Below are positions 12,896 through 26,594 of a DNA stretch of 64,000 bases, piece after piece. Each line of letters opens with the position of its first letter. Position 1 is the stretch's first letter. The notes below the pieces were generated by a model that did no database searches, was not told the origin of the DNA, and worked only from the letters and a program-made list of their open reading frames with translations. Origin of the DNA: Cliona cf. orientalis (taxonomy: Eukaryota > Porifera > Demospongiae > Clionaida > Clionaidae); NCBI GenBank assembly GCA_963930775.1, contig OZ005689.1, positions 29,403,079 to 29,467,078 of the forward strand. The letters run 5' to 3'. The translations under genes and the position numbers were made by a program.

Positions 12896-13837
12896 CATAT
12901 GGTACTGACTGCATTTCCTTAATTCTACTGCACATTCAAACAATCCAGTCAATTTTGTACTTACGTATGTATATGCGCCACTGCCATGCGTATATACTAG
13001 TAAATAAATCACACAATAATGCCGTGATAACAAACAATTTCTTTTTGCTTGTGTATGTAATCATATTATTTGCGCTGTATATATTACATATACATGAATA
13101 TTATTATTATGGAATTCTGAGGGGGGGGGGGGATACCAGTGTGCCTCCCTCTGTATGCAACCCTGTATCATAACATAGCAGTGGCTATACTCCAATATAA
13201 TTATTACTTCTACTTTCTTGTTCAATTATAACCGCATACAATTACACAGACAAGCAAGACATTCCATGGGCAGCCACATGAAATTTATTTCAAGGAACAT
13301 AATATGGAATGTACACAATACATAATTATACAGTCGCTTAATATACATTTTTATATTACCTACATACCTACATGCAGTCTACTGTGGTGGCCACAGTTTA
13401 CCTACGTACACACATTACGTATCCTCTCTCCACGTACCTGTGACTAGGAGCAGCTGTTGTGTGACTACTTGAAGGATGATCTCTAATTGAAGGGGATAAG
13501 AGCACTCTGTTGACCTGCTTTGCTGTTCCAAGATACACTCTATCATAAAATTAATAGTAGTACATATGAAACACTTCACCATATCCTCAGTAGCTGCATA
13601 GTTGTAGTGGTGCATGTGGTAAGAGGTTGTCAATAATATATCAATGCGCAGAGATGGAGTCTGCTTGCAAGATATTCGCTCGATACATTCGTTAGATGCT
13701 CTATATACTTACTGATTTTTAAGTCTCGGAAAGGCTAGGCTCCATAGAGACCCTGAGTTTTCTCATAATTGCCTCATAGATTACCTCATAATTACACCAT
13801 AATTACCTCATAACCAGAAAAGTAAATCTATACTGGG

Positions 13838-14299
13838 CAGGGTTTTATACAGGATTTTTTCCCAAGGGGGGGAAAACGATCGATGGTAATACTATCATGG
13901 TGTGCGTAGCACGCCCAGACTAGGGGGGTCTGGGGGCATGCCCCCCCAGGAAAATTTTTAATTTTATAACCTCTGAGACTGCTTCTGGTGGCTTCTGAGA
14001 CCACATCTCAGTTTGGTTTGTTACTGCACATTTTCACCTTTTTCGTGACATATCTTGTGGGCATAACCACCCATTGATTAAAATTTGCACTTTTGAGGAA
14101 ATCTTGGACATATTTAAGGAGTCAAACAGGCGCATTTCACTTTAATTCTAGCTAGCAATAGGCAATGTGTTGTGCATTAAGCTATCAATGGCTGTTATTA
14201 ACAAATATTATTACTATAATATATGGCAGTTTTCAGGGGGGGAAAAGCAAGTCAGGGGGGGGAAATCCCATGGTTCCCCCCCCTCTAAATAAAACACTG
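13838..14299. mobile_element. Non-autonomous hAT-like element (CAGGGTTTTAT end)
   Basis: The left end CAGGGTTTTATACAGGA and the right end (complement CAGTGTTTTATTTAGA) form imperfect inverted repeats, flanked by CTGGG at 13833-13837 and 14300-14304. Copy 1 lacks it (near 2885). Internal G-rich runs next to both ends (ggggggaaa) parallel those of the intact hAT element at 48336-50880, whose ends begin CAGGGTTT. It may be mobilised by a related transposase (inference). Confidence 0.8.
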
Positions 14300-16910
14300 C
14301 TGGGGATATATCACTTGTCCCTCATGAAAAGTATTACACTGCGCTACTGTACGCTGCCATAATTTGAACTAGGACGGTTGACCTGGACGTGACCTCCATG
14401 TGCCATATGCTAGACTGAATAGGGAAATCCCCCCTAGTGCGAGGTCACCAAAGAAAGCGAACCGAGAAAATTGCCATATTATATCATTGATAGTCCATGA
14501 TCTTCTTATACGCTAGGTTCAAATTCTGGGCCCAACAAGCCTTCATGCGTGCTAAACATTCTCAAACAGTCTTCACAGCAAATACATTACAGGTTTCATC
14601 AAAATTTCGTCATAGCAAGAGCCGAATTTTATTGATTGGGACTCGGGATGTATTTACACCATAGCTAGGTTACATCATACATTATCATAGATTACACCAT
14701 AATTACCTTACAACCACAGAAAAAAATTGCTACTATAATATGAAAATGGGGACACAGAAAAGATATTACGGTCAGAATTCAACAACATACACCAGTCAAT
14801 GGGGAGGGAGAGAGGTAGAGAAAGAGAGGGCTGTCAATACTGTTTGCAAAGCCTTACCTAACAGCTCCCCATGAACAAAAAAATATTTCTCTCTCTCTCT
14901 AAAGAGACAGCAATGGTGTGCATCCTTTGGCTTCAGAGTTACATGTACAACAGAACCACAAACTATAGTGAAGGGGTGATATGGTAGCCACTAGGACCTG
15001 ATTATGGGGACATTTCTATGCACATGTAACTCCTATCCCAGGTCACGCCACGCGGAGGCAGATGCACAGGTGACCCTCGAGGCATTATGTCTACTACACA
15101 ATGCCCCGGCTCAAATTCAAGGGAGAGAAAGAAGGAATGGCTGATTCCTGGATCGAACTGTAAGCACACAAACTAAATATCTCCCCACCCTACTCTCATT
15201 ACAAATCAGATGTGTACTCATAGCTGCTTTGGAAAACATTCTCTAGCGAAATCATCCAAAGCTGATCAGCCAAGAATCAGCCATTACATACATACCTACA
15301 CAACAAGCCTTCACATTCGTCCCGACTGAGCTCTAAGAAGAGAGGAAAGATATAGCACAATACAGACCATTCACTAGCACAAAAACGCCACAGAAAACCA
15401 AGTCTGTATCAGTACATGCCATATATCTCCACTGACAGGAGCAACAAGTGCTCCATCATGGATGGCTCAATCACGCTGTAACTGGAGGAGCTCGACATAA
15501 ATACACACGATACAAAGAGCCCGGGCCACACTGCCTCGGTTTATGGAGGAAGCTAAATGTGTACAATGCACATACATATTGATGTAAAGATAGCGGCCTA
15601 AACATAATAGCAGCTGACACTAGTATGAGCTTCCTTGACCCTTACACCTAGACAGTGTGACTACAAGCACCACGTTACAATGAGCACATCAACATGACTG
15701 CCAGTTTTCAAGAAAGAGAGAATGAGAGCTCTGTACATACCCCATGTGCACAATTAGTAGCCTAGTGTGTGCTCTTGCATTCACTTACATGTACGCGTCA
15801 TATGCATGTAGATGTGCAGTACACGGTCGAAACAGCACATGGCACACCTGATGTGATTTGTACAGCTTGTCAACATTATGAGGTGAAACAAACGTCAGCT
15901 TTGACATTTTTGATGAATATTATTATACTCACCACTCGCTAAGATTGCCTCTATGCTGATATCAGGTAATTTTTTTAGAACAGAGAGAGAAATGTAAGTC
16001 CAATGGGAAAACTAGAAGCCATCAACGATTCATCATGCCACCCGAGCTTCAGGCAGCCGACTTCAACGAGGAGAAAGAGAGAAAATGCCAAGCCACCTGA
16101 TTACTTTACTATGCACACGGGGGTAATACCATAGTGTCCCAGGCAAGTGCACTATGATAATAGTATTATTATACTGATAGAGTACATGTACTGTAGAGCA
16201 GATTATATTTAGAGCAACATGATACAACTTGATATTACGTTTTCACTCATAAAATTTTTGCTTGGTAACCTATACCTGTACCTACTGCTCTGTAATATAA
16301 TCAGTTTGAACAGACAAACAACTGTACCAAGTGCCCAACACAAACAAGTATTGAGATGATACAGAGAGGGAGAATGCAGCCATATTAATACTAACATACA
16401 TGTAGTATAGACTGGGATAGAGAACACAAGAGAGAAACATATCTCCAATGTGAAAACCAGAAGCCATCAACGACTCATCACGCCACCCGAGGGTGGGAGC
16501 TTCAGGCAACTGACTTCAATGAGGAGAGATACATGTACATCTAGATATTATGGCAGAGCAGAGAACAATCCTGTTTGCTGACATGGCATTTGTGTACTTT
16601 CTTATAAGGTAGTGCAAAAAAAAATCAGTCAGCTGGTTTGGCAGTGTCACTACAAGCATACAGATAAGATTGATAACCAGTACCTGTACCCTATGACCTG
16701 ATATTCAGAAACCATTTTTAGCCCCAAAACAAAATTCAAAGAAGGTAGAGCCTACAACTGCATAAACCTTCCCTGTGTCAGGCTTATTGAGTTGACGTAC
16801 CCACTCAAGAAAACACAGGTATGAAGAGAATTAACACTGACAAAAAATAATATTATTATGGTGATAGACATGTACACATACATGTACATGTATTAGCATT
16901 GAGACGAGCA

Positions 16911-17144
<234 letters not shown>

Positions 17145-17270
17145 TAGATACATGTATATGCAGTTATACATGTACATGTATATAATAGAGGGAGAGGTAA
17201 TAATATCATATCCCTGAGAGAGAGAGGATGGATTGGTAATCAATACATGTGGCCACACCTGGATAAACTA

Positions 17271-17491
17271 CCGTATTTCTTCTAAAAATTCGGAATGAAA
17301 ATAATAATATTGCTTTAGCTTCGCCGAATTTTTAGAGGTTAATATTCAACATTCTGTCTGCATCCGCATTCCATTCCCGTTTATAGCATATACACAAGAC
17401 GACCTTTGCCAAAAAATTAAAGACTATATTAAATCATTCGGTAAAGGATGCCGAATAATTAGAAGGGCCAAATCTTTTAGAAGAAATACGT
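17271..17491. mobile_element. TA-flanked MITE (CCGTATTTCTTCTAAAA ends)
   Basis: The terminal repeats CCGTATTTCTTCTAAAA and TTTTAGAAGAAATACG lie between TA dinucleotides at 17269-17270 and 17492-17493. It sits just past the 3' end of the Mutator/Ulp1 gene. No matching end was found on the gene's far side, so it is treated as an independent MITE. Confidence 0.75.
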
Positions 17492-17519
17492 TATATACAA
17501 CAAAATACTAGGTAGAGTC

Positions 17520-20500
17520 TCACACTGCGGCACATGATTTACACTTCCAGGGGACATCTTTTTTTTCAAAAACATAGTTAGGAACGTCCATGCAGTGTTT
17601 GTGGTACCAGGTTTTACATACATCGCACTCGGCCATTTTATCACCTAATTCTTCGGGCAAGCGGCAGGAGCAGTGAAGGTCCACTGACTGGGTGTGCCTG
17701 ACACCAACAGTCCTGCGCTCACCGACCGCTGGGAAGCGAGAGAGGCGACATTTCTCCAAGCACTCTGCCAAGTGCTGCCTCATAGACCTGTGATCGTACT
17801 TGATCTTGCATGGGTCATTACCACTGCAAATGTCGTATGCAAATGCTAAGGCAAGGACTCCACAATCGGAACCATTTGACTGCCTTCCAACATCCATCAT
17901 TCTCACTACAAGCTGTTTAGCAGGACTGAACACAAGGCTTGCAATCAATTTTACCGTCCCACTGGAAGCACTGGAGTACATGCTGTCGTACACATTGACC
18001 ACTCCATCGTCACATCCAACATTGGAAATAGTACACCAGTGACAGCCTCCAACAAAGATGATCTGCACAAATTCTCCTCTGAGGATTTGGAACGACAGAC
18101 TCCTGTGAACTGCCGGATCTTGCAGGCCGGCTATGTTTGGGAATTCCTGCAAGATGAGCAACTGACCGGCCCTAATGACTGTGTCTGAGAGCCAACCATC
18201 AGATGAAACAATTTCCCGTTTCTTATCTATGTGCAAGGTGTACAGTGGAGTGGACACCCAGGTGTTGCTTACAACTGCAGAACCATCGGCTGAAGACAAG
18301 GCTGTGGGATCGTCAGTCAGGTCAACAACATGCTCAACAACAGGCTTGGCTAGGCCACAGTTACACACTTTGAGATTTGCAGAATCATTTGCTACATCTC
18401 GTAGTGAGGTCCTTCCTGCAGTTCGCCAGTTGTCTACTGAAATGGATGGATCACCGCTGATAGCCGTCAACTGCCCCTTTGCATAGCCAGTAGTGAGAAC
18501 TCCCTTGTGACAACATAGTAGGCATCGATCACCAAACACTTGCACAATGCAGCAAGGAAGGTGACATTTGCCCAATTTGCTATCATGCAAATTCACGCAG
18601 TCACCCACCTTGAAGTTGGGCCTAGGCTTTTTCGCTGGGGGAGGCTTCTCACCACTTGGTTTTTCTCTCTTTCCTCGACGAGTGGACCTCGTATCGATCG
18701 GCTTGCTTGCTTTAGGAGGTTTGGATTTCACACAATCATCATCCTTGCCATTCTTGTCAGAGTCAGCAGAAGAGGCTTTGGGAAACAATGTGCACCCAAC
18801 GTAACGATTTCGTGAGTTTAAGGGGCAATCCCTCTTGTGTGCTCGTCCGAGCGCTCCGCACACGCAGATACCACTTATTACGTCATCTTCAAAACACCAA
18901 CTAGTGTCACCAGTTGGGGTAGGCACACTTTTTTCCAAAGAAATGCTTTCTGCGTCTGACAGGGTATCCTCAGAATAGGAAATGACATCATTATTGTCAG
19001 ATGCTCTGTCATCCACAGAAACATCACTTCTCTGATTCTTTACGTTCAAAGGACATTCACTATGGTTGGTACGTAGGTGAGTGGTGGACCCACACTTACA
19101 CGTCCCTCCAGTTGTACGTTTCTTCTGTCCTTTACGTTTGAGTTCATCTTCGTCTATGTCACTGTCGTCACTGCCGTAGGTATCGTGGCCATGCTTCTTT
19201 GACCACAGCTTGCGACGCTGTGCATCCACTGTTCGCTCACTTTTCAACTGTATTCGCCTCCGCTTGGAGGAATCGGTCTTTTCCTGATCTAAGTACATCA
19301 TTCTCTGTCGATTGAATGTCTCCAGAGCAGCCTGAACACCATCAAACACAGGTAGCTTCAGACGCTCAAACAGCTCAACCACCCAATGATATTGTGGCCC
19401 ACGCTTCTCATACATGTATGTCATGTTGGATTGCAGCAGAGCCAGCTCGGTTGAAACCACATAGTGTAGCCTTTCGAGGAAGATGTGCTTTGGTCTGAAG
19501 CGAATGAACACATTGTGGGAGGCCTCCAACCAGTTGGAATGCCCCCTTTTAAGAATGGGGTGAACCAGCTGTTCGGCCATTTCTGCTCTCTCATGGCATT
19601 CAATTTCGTAAGCCAGAGAGTGGAAAGGACATGTCAGTGCATGCCTTGTGTGATAGTCTGTTCCTTCGCACTTTAGATCCTCTCCATCCTTACACTCACC
19701 ACAGTTGCATACTCGAAGTTGGTGAAAATCACACCTACCAAACCCCCAATCGTGCTCGTCGCGGGTATGTCTGGCCAATCCTTTCATCCTGGTTGCAAAC
19801 TCTTCGGCAGATTCACTCATCGACAAAATTAGCGAAAAGTAGTTTCTGGCCTTTTCAATAAACGCCTTGGAGAAGCAACCACATCCCTGTTTGTGCCTTG
19901 AGCAATGACAGACCACATCGCCAACAGAGGGAAAAGTGTCTTTATACTTTCTTATTAAATCAACAGTGAAGGACTTGATTTTCTGCAGCTTTTCCAGCTG
20001 CTTCTTGTGGGCCCTACCGGCATGCCCACCACAGATCATGATCTCTGCATTGGGAAAGTGGTCTGTCACTGCCTTCGCAGAGGAGGAGTCGGCATCTTGC
20101 CACTGAATGGCAATGTTCATCCCTTCCTCCTTGGCTTTTTTGAACGTAAGGCGTGCGGCATAGCCTTCGGCACCCTTGGATGTCCCCTGGTAGAGCTCTT
20201 CTTCAATTATGTCATCTCTGCCTTTCTGACAGAGATGCTTGCGGTAAAGAAGAGCTCCATTGTAGTAGTTTCGAATGCTGAAAGTAGCATTCTTGCTGTG
20301 ATGACCACGTGTCATCCACGTGCCGTCAGCGGACGTGACGGCACGACTCCACGAACCCAGTTCATTTTGGTCCATGCGTTGCATGTCATCCTTTGCATCA
20401 CTGCACATCTTATCGACCATCTCTTTGACAATAGGGTACATTCTCTTGATGGTCGAGTCAAACATTGGCCAACTAACTCCTTCAATCCCAAGTGCATGCT

Positions 20501-22435
20501 TCAATACCTTGTAATAAGTCACATGCGTGCAACCAGCTATGATAAAAGCCACCTGCGCAGCAATACCAATTTCGGTAGCACAGCCAAGTTCGTATTTAGA
20601 TGATGTTTCAAACAATGCCCACTGACTAGCACAACCGTTACAAGCATAGGTGATAGAAAGAGCACCACCCAGCCCAAGGCTTTTCACATGAATGGGACAC
20701 AATGCACCTTTACAACCAGGTGTGGCACAACAACGTATTTGATTCACTTGCTTAATGAACTTGTTCAATTGTTTCAAGTCCATGAAGCAAATATTTGATG
20801 GAATACATGACGTATTTTCTATCCTCTCTCTAACCTTTCTTTGAGGGGTTGGAACATACAGGGAGCCATCATTACTCTCCACTGTCACGTTGAGACTGTC
20901 AGTCTCTTCATCACCCTCCACTGTCACATTGAGACTATCATTATTTGACGTGGGAGTATCCTAAATGGCAAAGAAAACTTACGGTGATGTGCATGTATAC
21001 AGACAACTTCTTTCAACGCATACGAATGAACATGTACAATGTCATATAAGCAAAATGTATCAGCCTCCCAGTCTAGTGTACACCCACCAGGCCTCCCCCA
21101 ATAGCCAGACTTAACAAAAATTAATGGTAAAGCGTCATCACTCCAGTATGTAAAGTATATCCTTTGGAAGTCTCATGCCCGCCCACTGTGTGTCTGCCTA
21201 TAATTATGCGTAACTACATCTCTCCAGTTCTTCTTATTCTACCCAGGATTCCTCATACCGTAAATCTGGAAATTTTCGTTGTAAAAATATTTTCGTAGTC
21301 AATGGCGGCTACAAAAATTAATCTTACGAAAATTAGCATGCGCTATTAACGCTAATGCGGTAAGGGGTCGTTCCTACGAAAATTTTTTTGCACGAAAATT
21401 TATCATACGAAAGTTTCTTTACACGAAAATTTTCAGATCTATGGCATTAGTGGGACGTTTTTAACATTCTTACACCACTGAGAATTTCGTGTTTTTTTCC
21501 CCTACTATCGGGTTATATTTGTGCCCAAGACATGTCCTTATAATGCACAGAAGGGGGACAGAGGGGGGACATAAGAGGAAGCCACCAGCACCCCACTGGT
21601 ATGCCGCACCATCAAAATTATGAAATCACTGCATGCCATGATGTCCTGATGTGGGAATATAAGGTTCAGTATAATTATTATTATGAGGTTGATCCAAATT
21701 AAGGGGCTGAGTTTAATATTCCATCTCGCTACTAAGATAAGTTACTAAAGGATGAAAGATTGTTCCAGCCTTGAACATTGCATTTTTTTACACATTTTGC
21801 GTTTCTTGTCTGTCGCTGGTATCAAGCATGGAATTTGTGTAACCACTGACTTGGAGGAGCTGAATCTTTATGTTGATGACTGTGATCGCTATGATCTTCA
21901 GTCCAAAAAGAAAGAGTATCACTGGACGATCTTTGTGCTGATGTTGCCTCTCATCCGATATTCTGGTACAGAATTCGATTCTTATAACAGTCATTTTCCA
22001 TACATAGCTTTGTGTATGCCTCAACCATCAGGAAAAGCCGGACATGCTCTCAGCATAATTCTATCTTACATGGTTTGCTCATTCAACCGATTATAATTCC
22101 CCCCCCCCTCAGAATCATCAGGTGATATACATGTAATAATCTGCCTATGAACATTGGCGGAAATTAAACTCGGAGATAGGACCCAACCTCGTTATTGCAA
22201 AAATACTCCCCCCCCCCCACAACAAACTCTTATAACATGCGTTTGTCACCTTACCTTGATAATACTGTCTATCACCGACCTTTCTGGTGTATCACCAGAC
22301 ACAGTATTCATACCCAGTGTAACACACACATCCTGTATAAAAACAATAATAATTAAAGTTAATCGCTCAGGTCCGAGGCTAATCTTTTCTTCAAGTACTC
22401 ACTTTTTGTGCATCAGCACTCTCAATTGACTCCAT
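17520..22435 (-). CDS. Mutator-like transposase fused to Ulp1 protease and PHD finger, three exons
   Basis: Model: exon 1 22435-22403 (MESIESADAQK), exon 2 22332-22255, exon 3 20960-17520. All junctions are GT-AG and phase 0, giving about 1183 codons with no stop. The long frame alone starts at a GTG (20927), not a true start. Residues 114-147 form a Cys-rich zinc-ribbon-like patch. SADGTWMTRG (Asp about 249), WQDADSS (about 326) and NWLEASHN (Glu about 516) fit the DDE of Mutator-like transposases. Two CxCG-H-C zinc knuckles follow (about 658-673 and 736-749). A Ulp1/C48 peptidase has His 1011, Asp 1029, Gln 1064 and Cys 1070 all present. A complete C4HC3 PHD finger (1134-1180) ends the protein. 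It probably acts in the nucleus: DNA cutting by the N-terminal part, SUMO or ubiquitin-like processing and histone reading by the C-terminal part (inference). No inverted repeats were found, so it could be an intact element or a domesticated gene. Confidence 0.85.
21258..21444. mobile_element. MITE inside intron 2 of the Mutator/Ulp1 gene
   Basis: The ends CCGTAAATCTGGAAATTTTCG and their near-complement enclose further repeats of acgaaaatttt. TA precedes the left end; the right flank has CA. It belongs to the same CCGTA-ended group as 5738-5938 and 41247-41417. Confidence 0.65.
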
Positions 22436-23429
22436 ATCACTGCAAAAGATGAATAGATACAGTATCACCATGCAAGCACTCCATTATGGTCACAATCACA
22501 CTATGGTACGTATACTCACGTTAATATGTTGAATAACAAAACTTGGATGAACTGTTGAAATTTCCAACACGTAACAGACCATACACCTGTACATGTACCT
22601 TGAGTTTCAGAAAATTGTAGCAATAATAATAATATATTATGGATACACCCACATTTGATAGTAACCCAGTATTGCTCTGCAGACCTCTAAATGACCACCC
22701 CCAAATAAGATGGATACCCTTCTCACAAAATGACTACACCTTCCATAATTATGACACTAATATAGCCCCATACACATGCTGAGCTAGTGAACAGCACCAG
22801 GAACACATTACCAGCTCACATGCACAAGGGATAAAGTAATTGGTTTTGTCCGTCTGTCTGCCTGTCTGTCTGTCACCACAAAATCGCCAGATCTGGACAT
22901 CTAGGCATGTGAGCGACTAGTAAATATGACAAATCCATACAAGTCGTCCAAAATTTGTCTTCATTATGCTTCAAATGGTTTGGCAAGGCCCACGAGCATC
23001 GCAAACACTGCGTCTTTGTTGGCGACACCTATCGACTCGACCCATCCACGGCCATGTGTATACGTCAGCTACATACATGTATGCACACTTACTGCTGCAG
23101 CTCTCATTTCTATGCAAACAGATGTGGATGCAGATGCAATGTGCGACGGGTATGTGCTCTATAAAGCTCAAGTTGTTTCGTAGTGCACTGGGTATGGGCA
23201 AAATTATGCGTGACCCCTGTCCCTCACATAGCACATGGGTGGAAAACATTGCAAATGTGTGGTAGCAAGATTATTCCTGCCTTTGACTTGAAAGGCTTCA
23301 TGCTGGTATTAGGCAATATTATCAGGCCACGTCAGCAGATCTGATTATACATGTAGATAAATTTCACTGATGCAATGGGCAAAGCAGGGGCGCCGCCACA
23401 ATATTATGCAGGAGTGAATGATGTTGCAC

Positions 23430-23720
23430 AGCTCTGAGACTAGGATTATAGGCCTTGAAGTTGCTGGTCCAAAGGAAGCTCATTGCTATTCATAATCCAG
23501 TCAGCCGTTCACTTCTGGGCTACAAGTGTGTATAGGCTCTGCGGGATTTACACAAGTAAGTGGTGCTGTACGTACAATTCCCCATAGCCTTGCCAACTAA
23601 CTAGCAAGTAGCGGAAACGTTTGCTGTGTAAAACAATAGAGCACTCGAGTTTGTAGCTCAAGGTATAGACCAATGCTAGCTAGCTTGTCTGCATGACGAA
23701 AAGACCTAGCTGCTCCGGGG
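23430..23720 (+). repeat. Diverged third copy of part of the segmental duplicate
   Basis: Collinear with 745-1100 of copy 1. Shared landmarks are cctggtccaaagga, ttgctattca, gtacaattccc, caatagagcactc and tgtctgcatga. It is much more diverged than copies 1 and 2 are from each other. Confidence 0.7.
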
Positions 23721-24170
23721 GCGTATGGCAGCGACTCCCTTGTTGAGCACATAATTTACTCAGTTGGGCAAAGCGTAAACAATGTTCATCACATTGTCAA
23801 GCGCAAACAATAGGTATTTTCAGGTACATTTTCATCAGTTCTTGCTCATACACGGGCACAATGTATGGCTAGTTATAGCTTAGTTTTAGTTTCTGCAGAG
23901 ACTTTTTTCAACACTGTGTCTACTGTACTGTCACCGGTACCCAAGATTTAGTGCTTGGAGTACCGGAAGCTCTAATATTAGCTATAGCTAATAGCCACTA
24001 ATACTGAGTGCTAGACGGCTAGCGAGGCTAGTAGTTGGGGGGGGGGGGGTTTGGTTTCGCTAATCGGTTAGTGATGAGGGGTTTTGGATTTAGGCTATGG
24101 TTGTTGACAAAGGGTTAGTATTATAGTGACAAGGTGTATAAAGGTGACAAAAAACGACATCCAGCAGCAG

Positions 24171-24240
24171 CGAGCTGGGTTAGCAGAGCGGACTAGGGCT
24201 AGGGCTGGTGGAGCGGTGGTCGTGGGTTCGAAACCCGCTT
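24171..24240 (+). ncRNA. tRNA-like pol III sequence, possible SINE head
   Basis: An A-box-like TTAGCAGAGCGGA (24180-24192) is followed by GGGTTCGAAACCC (24224-24236), a near-consensus B box with T-arm pairing. A T-rich run follows near 24246-24260. I could not fold a full cloverleaf with a clear anticodon arm and acceptor stem, so a tRNA-derived relic is likelier than a working tRNA gene. Confidence 0.35.
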
Positions 24241-24827
24241 GATCTTTAGATTTCTTTTTTTATTCCACTTTCGAACAATTTTTTACGTTTTTTGGCGGGC
24301 TAGTTTGCCGGTACTCGAAGCGCTAAATTTTCAGTACCGGTGCCGGTACAGTAGACACAGCGTTTTTTCAATTGTTGCTGTTTGAGTTAGCACTGTACAT
24401 CAATCTGTGATGGTAATCTCGCTACAATGCATGGTGCAAGTACAAGCCACATTGAGACTACTATCCCCGTAATCAGTAGTCTCGTGCCCAGCCTCTATGT
24501 TGCATGCAGAAAATAAAAGTATGGTGAAATGCGCATTGTTCCGGCAATATCTCATTGCGTCCTTTCAGAATAGTGTCCGTAAAGTTCAGACGAGGGCAAT
24601 AAGCTCAAATGTAGCTGGCGAGGATGTGGATGATCCATGCCTACCTAATGGGACAGGAAAATCTCATTTATACAGCTGCCGTTTGATCGTCTGGTTGAGA
24701 ATCAGGCACTGACACACTCGGACTCCATAATTTGCCAAGATTGTGCTTTCAAGGCGTCGGTTGGGTGTAAGGCTGCGTGAATTGTGCATACAAGCAAAAC
24801 ATCGTGATAACGCTATCACTGATAATA

Positions 24828-25129
24828 CAGTGGAACCCTGCATGACGGACACCCCTCAACGGCGGACACCTGCGATATAACAGAAAATTCTGAATGTCCG
24901 GATTGTATTTCCATAGACTTCAATACATTCAAACCCCCTTAACAGCGGACACCCCGCTATTCCGTATAACGGACACTTATTTTGGTCCCGCAGTGATGCT
25001 TTATCATAGCTGGCCTCGATTTGATTGTAGGAGGGGCATGGTCAACCACTACCCCTGAGCTAAGGACACTTCGCTATAGCGGACTAAAATTTTGGTCCTA
25101 ATGGTGTCCGCTTTAGAGGGTTTCCACTG
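24828..25129. mobile_element. TA-flanked MITE (CAGTGGAACCC ends)
   Basis: CAGTGGAACCC on the left and GGGTTTCCACTG on the right are flanked by TA at 24826-24827 and 25130-25131. Internal motifs of the type ggacacc/ggtgtcc recur in both halves. The ends resemble those of pogo/Tigger-type Tc1/mariner elements (family knowledge). No transposase is present. Confidence 0.75.
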
Positions 25130-26594
25130 TATTTGTTTGCGTGTCATAATAATATTATGTCGTGTACATCTGGAACCAAAGTTGAAAAAACATTTCACCA
25201 CACTCTTTTTCCGATCTACGTATGGGTACGAGAATATGCAATCAGGTACTTGTAACATATCAGGAGAAGGAGGAAGGATCAGATTCTGGTGTTGTGCCCA
25301 TACTGGAGTTGTACCAGTGCTTAGCTGCTATGCCTGTGTGCAAACCTCACTCGTGAGATGTAGTCTAGTAGCCTAGCAAGCCCTGGTGATGACGTGGAGC
25401 AATCTGATTGAGCTCCACTCCTGGCTGCAGCAGGTACTAGTCTCGTATACATAGGTATAACACCAGAGCCTTCCTCCTCCCCAGTCATAACCCTAGCGTT
25501 CCAAGCAAGCCCAATAAATCAGGCGACATGCTAGCCTCGTCCCCAGGCCCCTCCCAACGCGGGGACGAGGCTACACATGAGGCTAGCGACATGCATACAG
25601 TTCCATAGTCAGGAAAGGCGAGAAAACTATCAGTAAGCCATATTATTATATTATGCTCACACAAATAGAGATCATCTCACAACTATGATCGTGTCACACG
25701 CATGGATACGAGTCGAGTTACCAGTAGCGATCGCGAAAAAAGCATGGATACGTGTGCTGGATACGCCCAGTTGCTATGCACGCGCAGCGCCGCCGGATAG
25801 AAAGTCTGTGTGGCTTTGCTTTTACGACGTGCCTCATTGGTCAGAAATTTAGGGCCGTGTGCACAATTGCGGAATTGCCGGAGCTACATCAAGGTCATCT
25901 ACCGTACTGTGCTGTCTTTCAAGATTTTGTCTCTGAGAGCTGAATCTTGGAGTCTTGGTCGTGGTTGCGAGGCATATGAGTGATTTGTTTGACAGAGTCG
26001 TTCTGAATTCAGAATAGTAAGTGGCTTCCTTCTCTTTTGGCATGTTCATGGATTCTTCTCTTTCAACGGGGAGCTTAGCAAACTGGGGTCGAATCTTGCT
26101 GGCTATCAAGACAGTTCATTCAAATCAGTCAAGGTGTAGGACTGGAGTCTTAGCTACCTCTACTGACACTTTAATACTCTGCAAAATAAAGGTATTTATC
26201 AACAACAAAAAAAACCAATTTACTCATGGGTAGGGGTAGGATAATATCCTGTTGTGTTTGGGGATTATTTTCAAATATTTTATACCTATTTATTGTAGTT
26301 ACCTTTAACCAAGAATATGGATATCACACCGGTATTCCTGTTAGTATAATTATACATATTTGTTGGCTGTTTTATTATTTGTTACGGTATAGCATTTGAT
26401 CACTTCTAGTCATTGTACTATGGAAGCAGTGTTTGAGGCAGGGTGTTGCATGCAGTTGTGACAAAAATACTAATTTAGTGGCACATTTATTGGTGGTATT
26501 TATCGTGTTTGTATCTGTGGATGTTATAGTGTTTTTTGCTGCTCATTGTTGATAGTGTTTTGTTCGTTGCTGCTGGGTATGTAGCTTATCCTAA

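Larger units (their letters stand above)
10624..16607 (+). repeat. Segmental duplication, copy 2
   Basis: Direct-orientation copy of 1-5268. The extra length comes mainly from two insertions absent in copy 1: 11528-11861 and 13838-14299. Small indels and single-base changes separate the rest. It contains the second copies of the hAT-like MITE (12510-12895) and the zinc-knuckle exon fragment (10907-11006). Frames crossing it are short and not conserved with copy 1, so no gene is called. Confidence 0.9.
22441..26590. other. Gene-poor stretch upstream of the Mutator/Ulp1 gene
   Basis: No coding frame is supported. It contains a diverged relative of the segmental duplicate (about 23430-23720), a tRNA-like pol III signal (24171-24240), a CAGTGG MITE (24828-25129), a short palindrome built on agcctcgtcccc (about 25530-25580) and a piece of the GC-rich dispersed repeat (about 25740-25880). 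The promoter of the minus-strand gene should lie just right of 22440, but I see no clear core element. Confidence 0.5.

Noticed and set aside
17271-17491. MITE as the terminal repeat of the Mutator/Ulp1 element
   Set aside because: It has its own pair of inverted ends and TA flanks, and no partner was found beyond 22435.
17520-20927. Taking 20927 as the translation start of the Mutator/Ulp1 gene
   Set aside because: That codon is GTG; the frame continues upstream to a clear splice acceptor at 20960, and two phase-compatible exons with an ATG lie further upstream.
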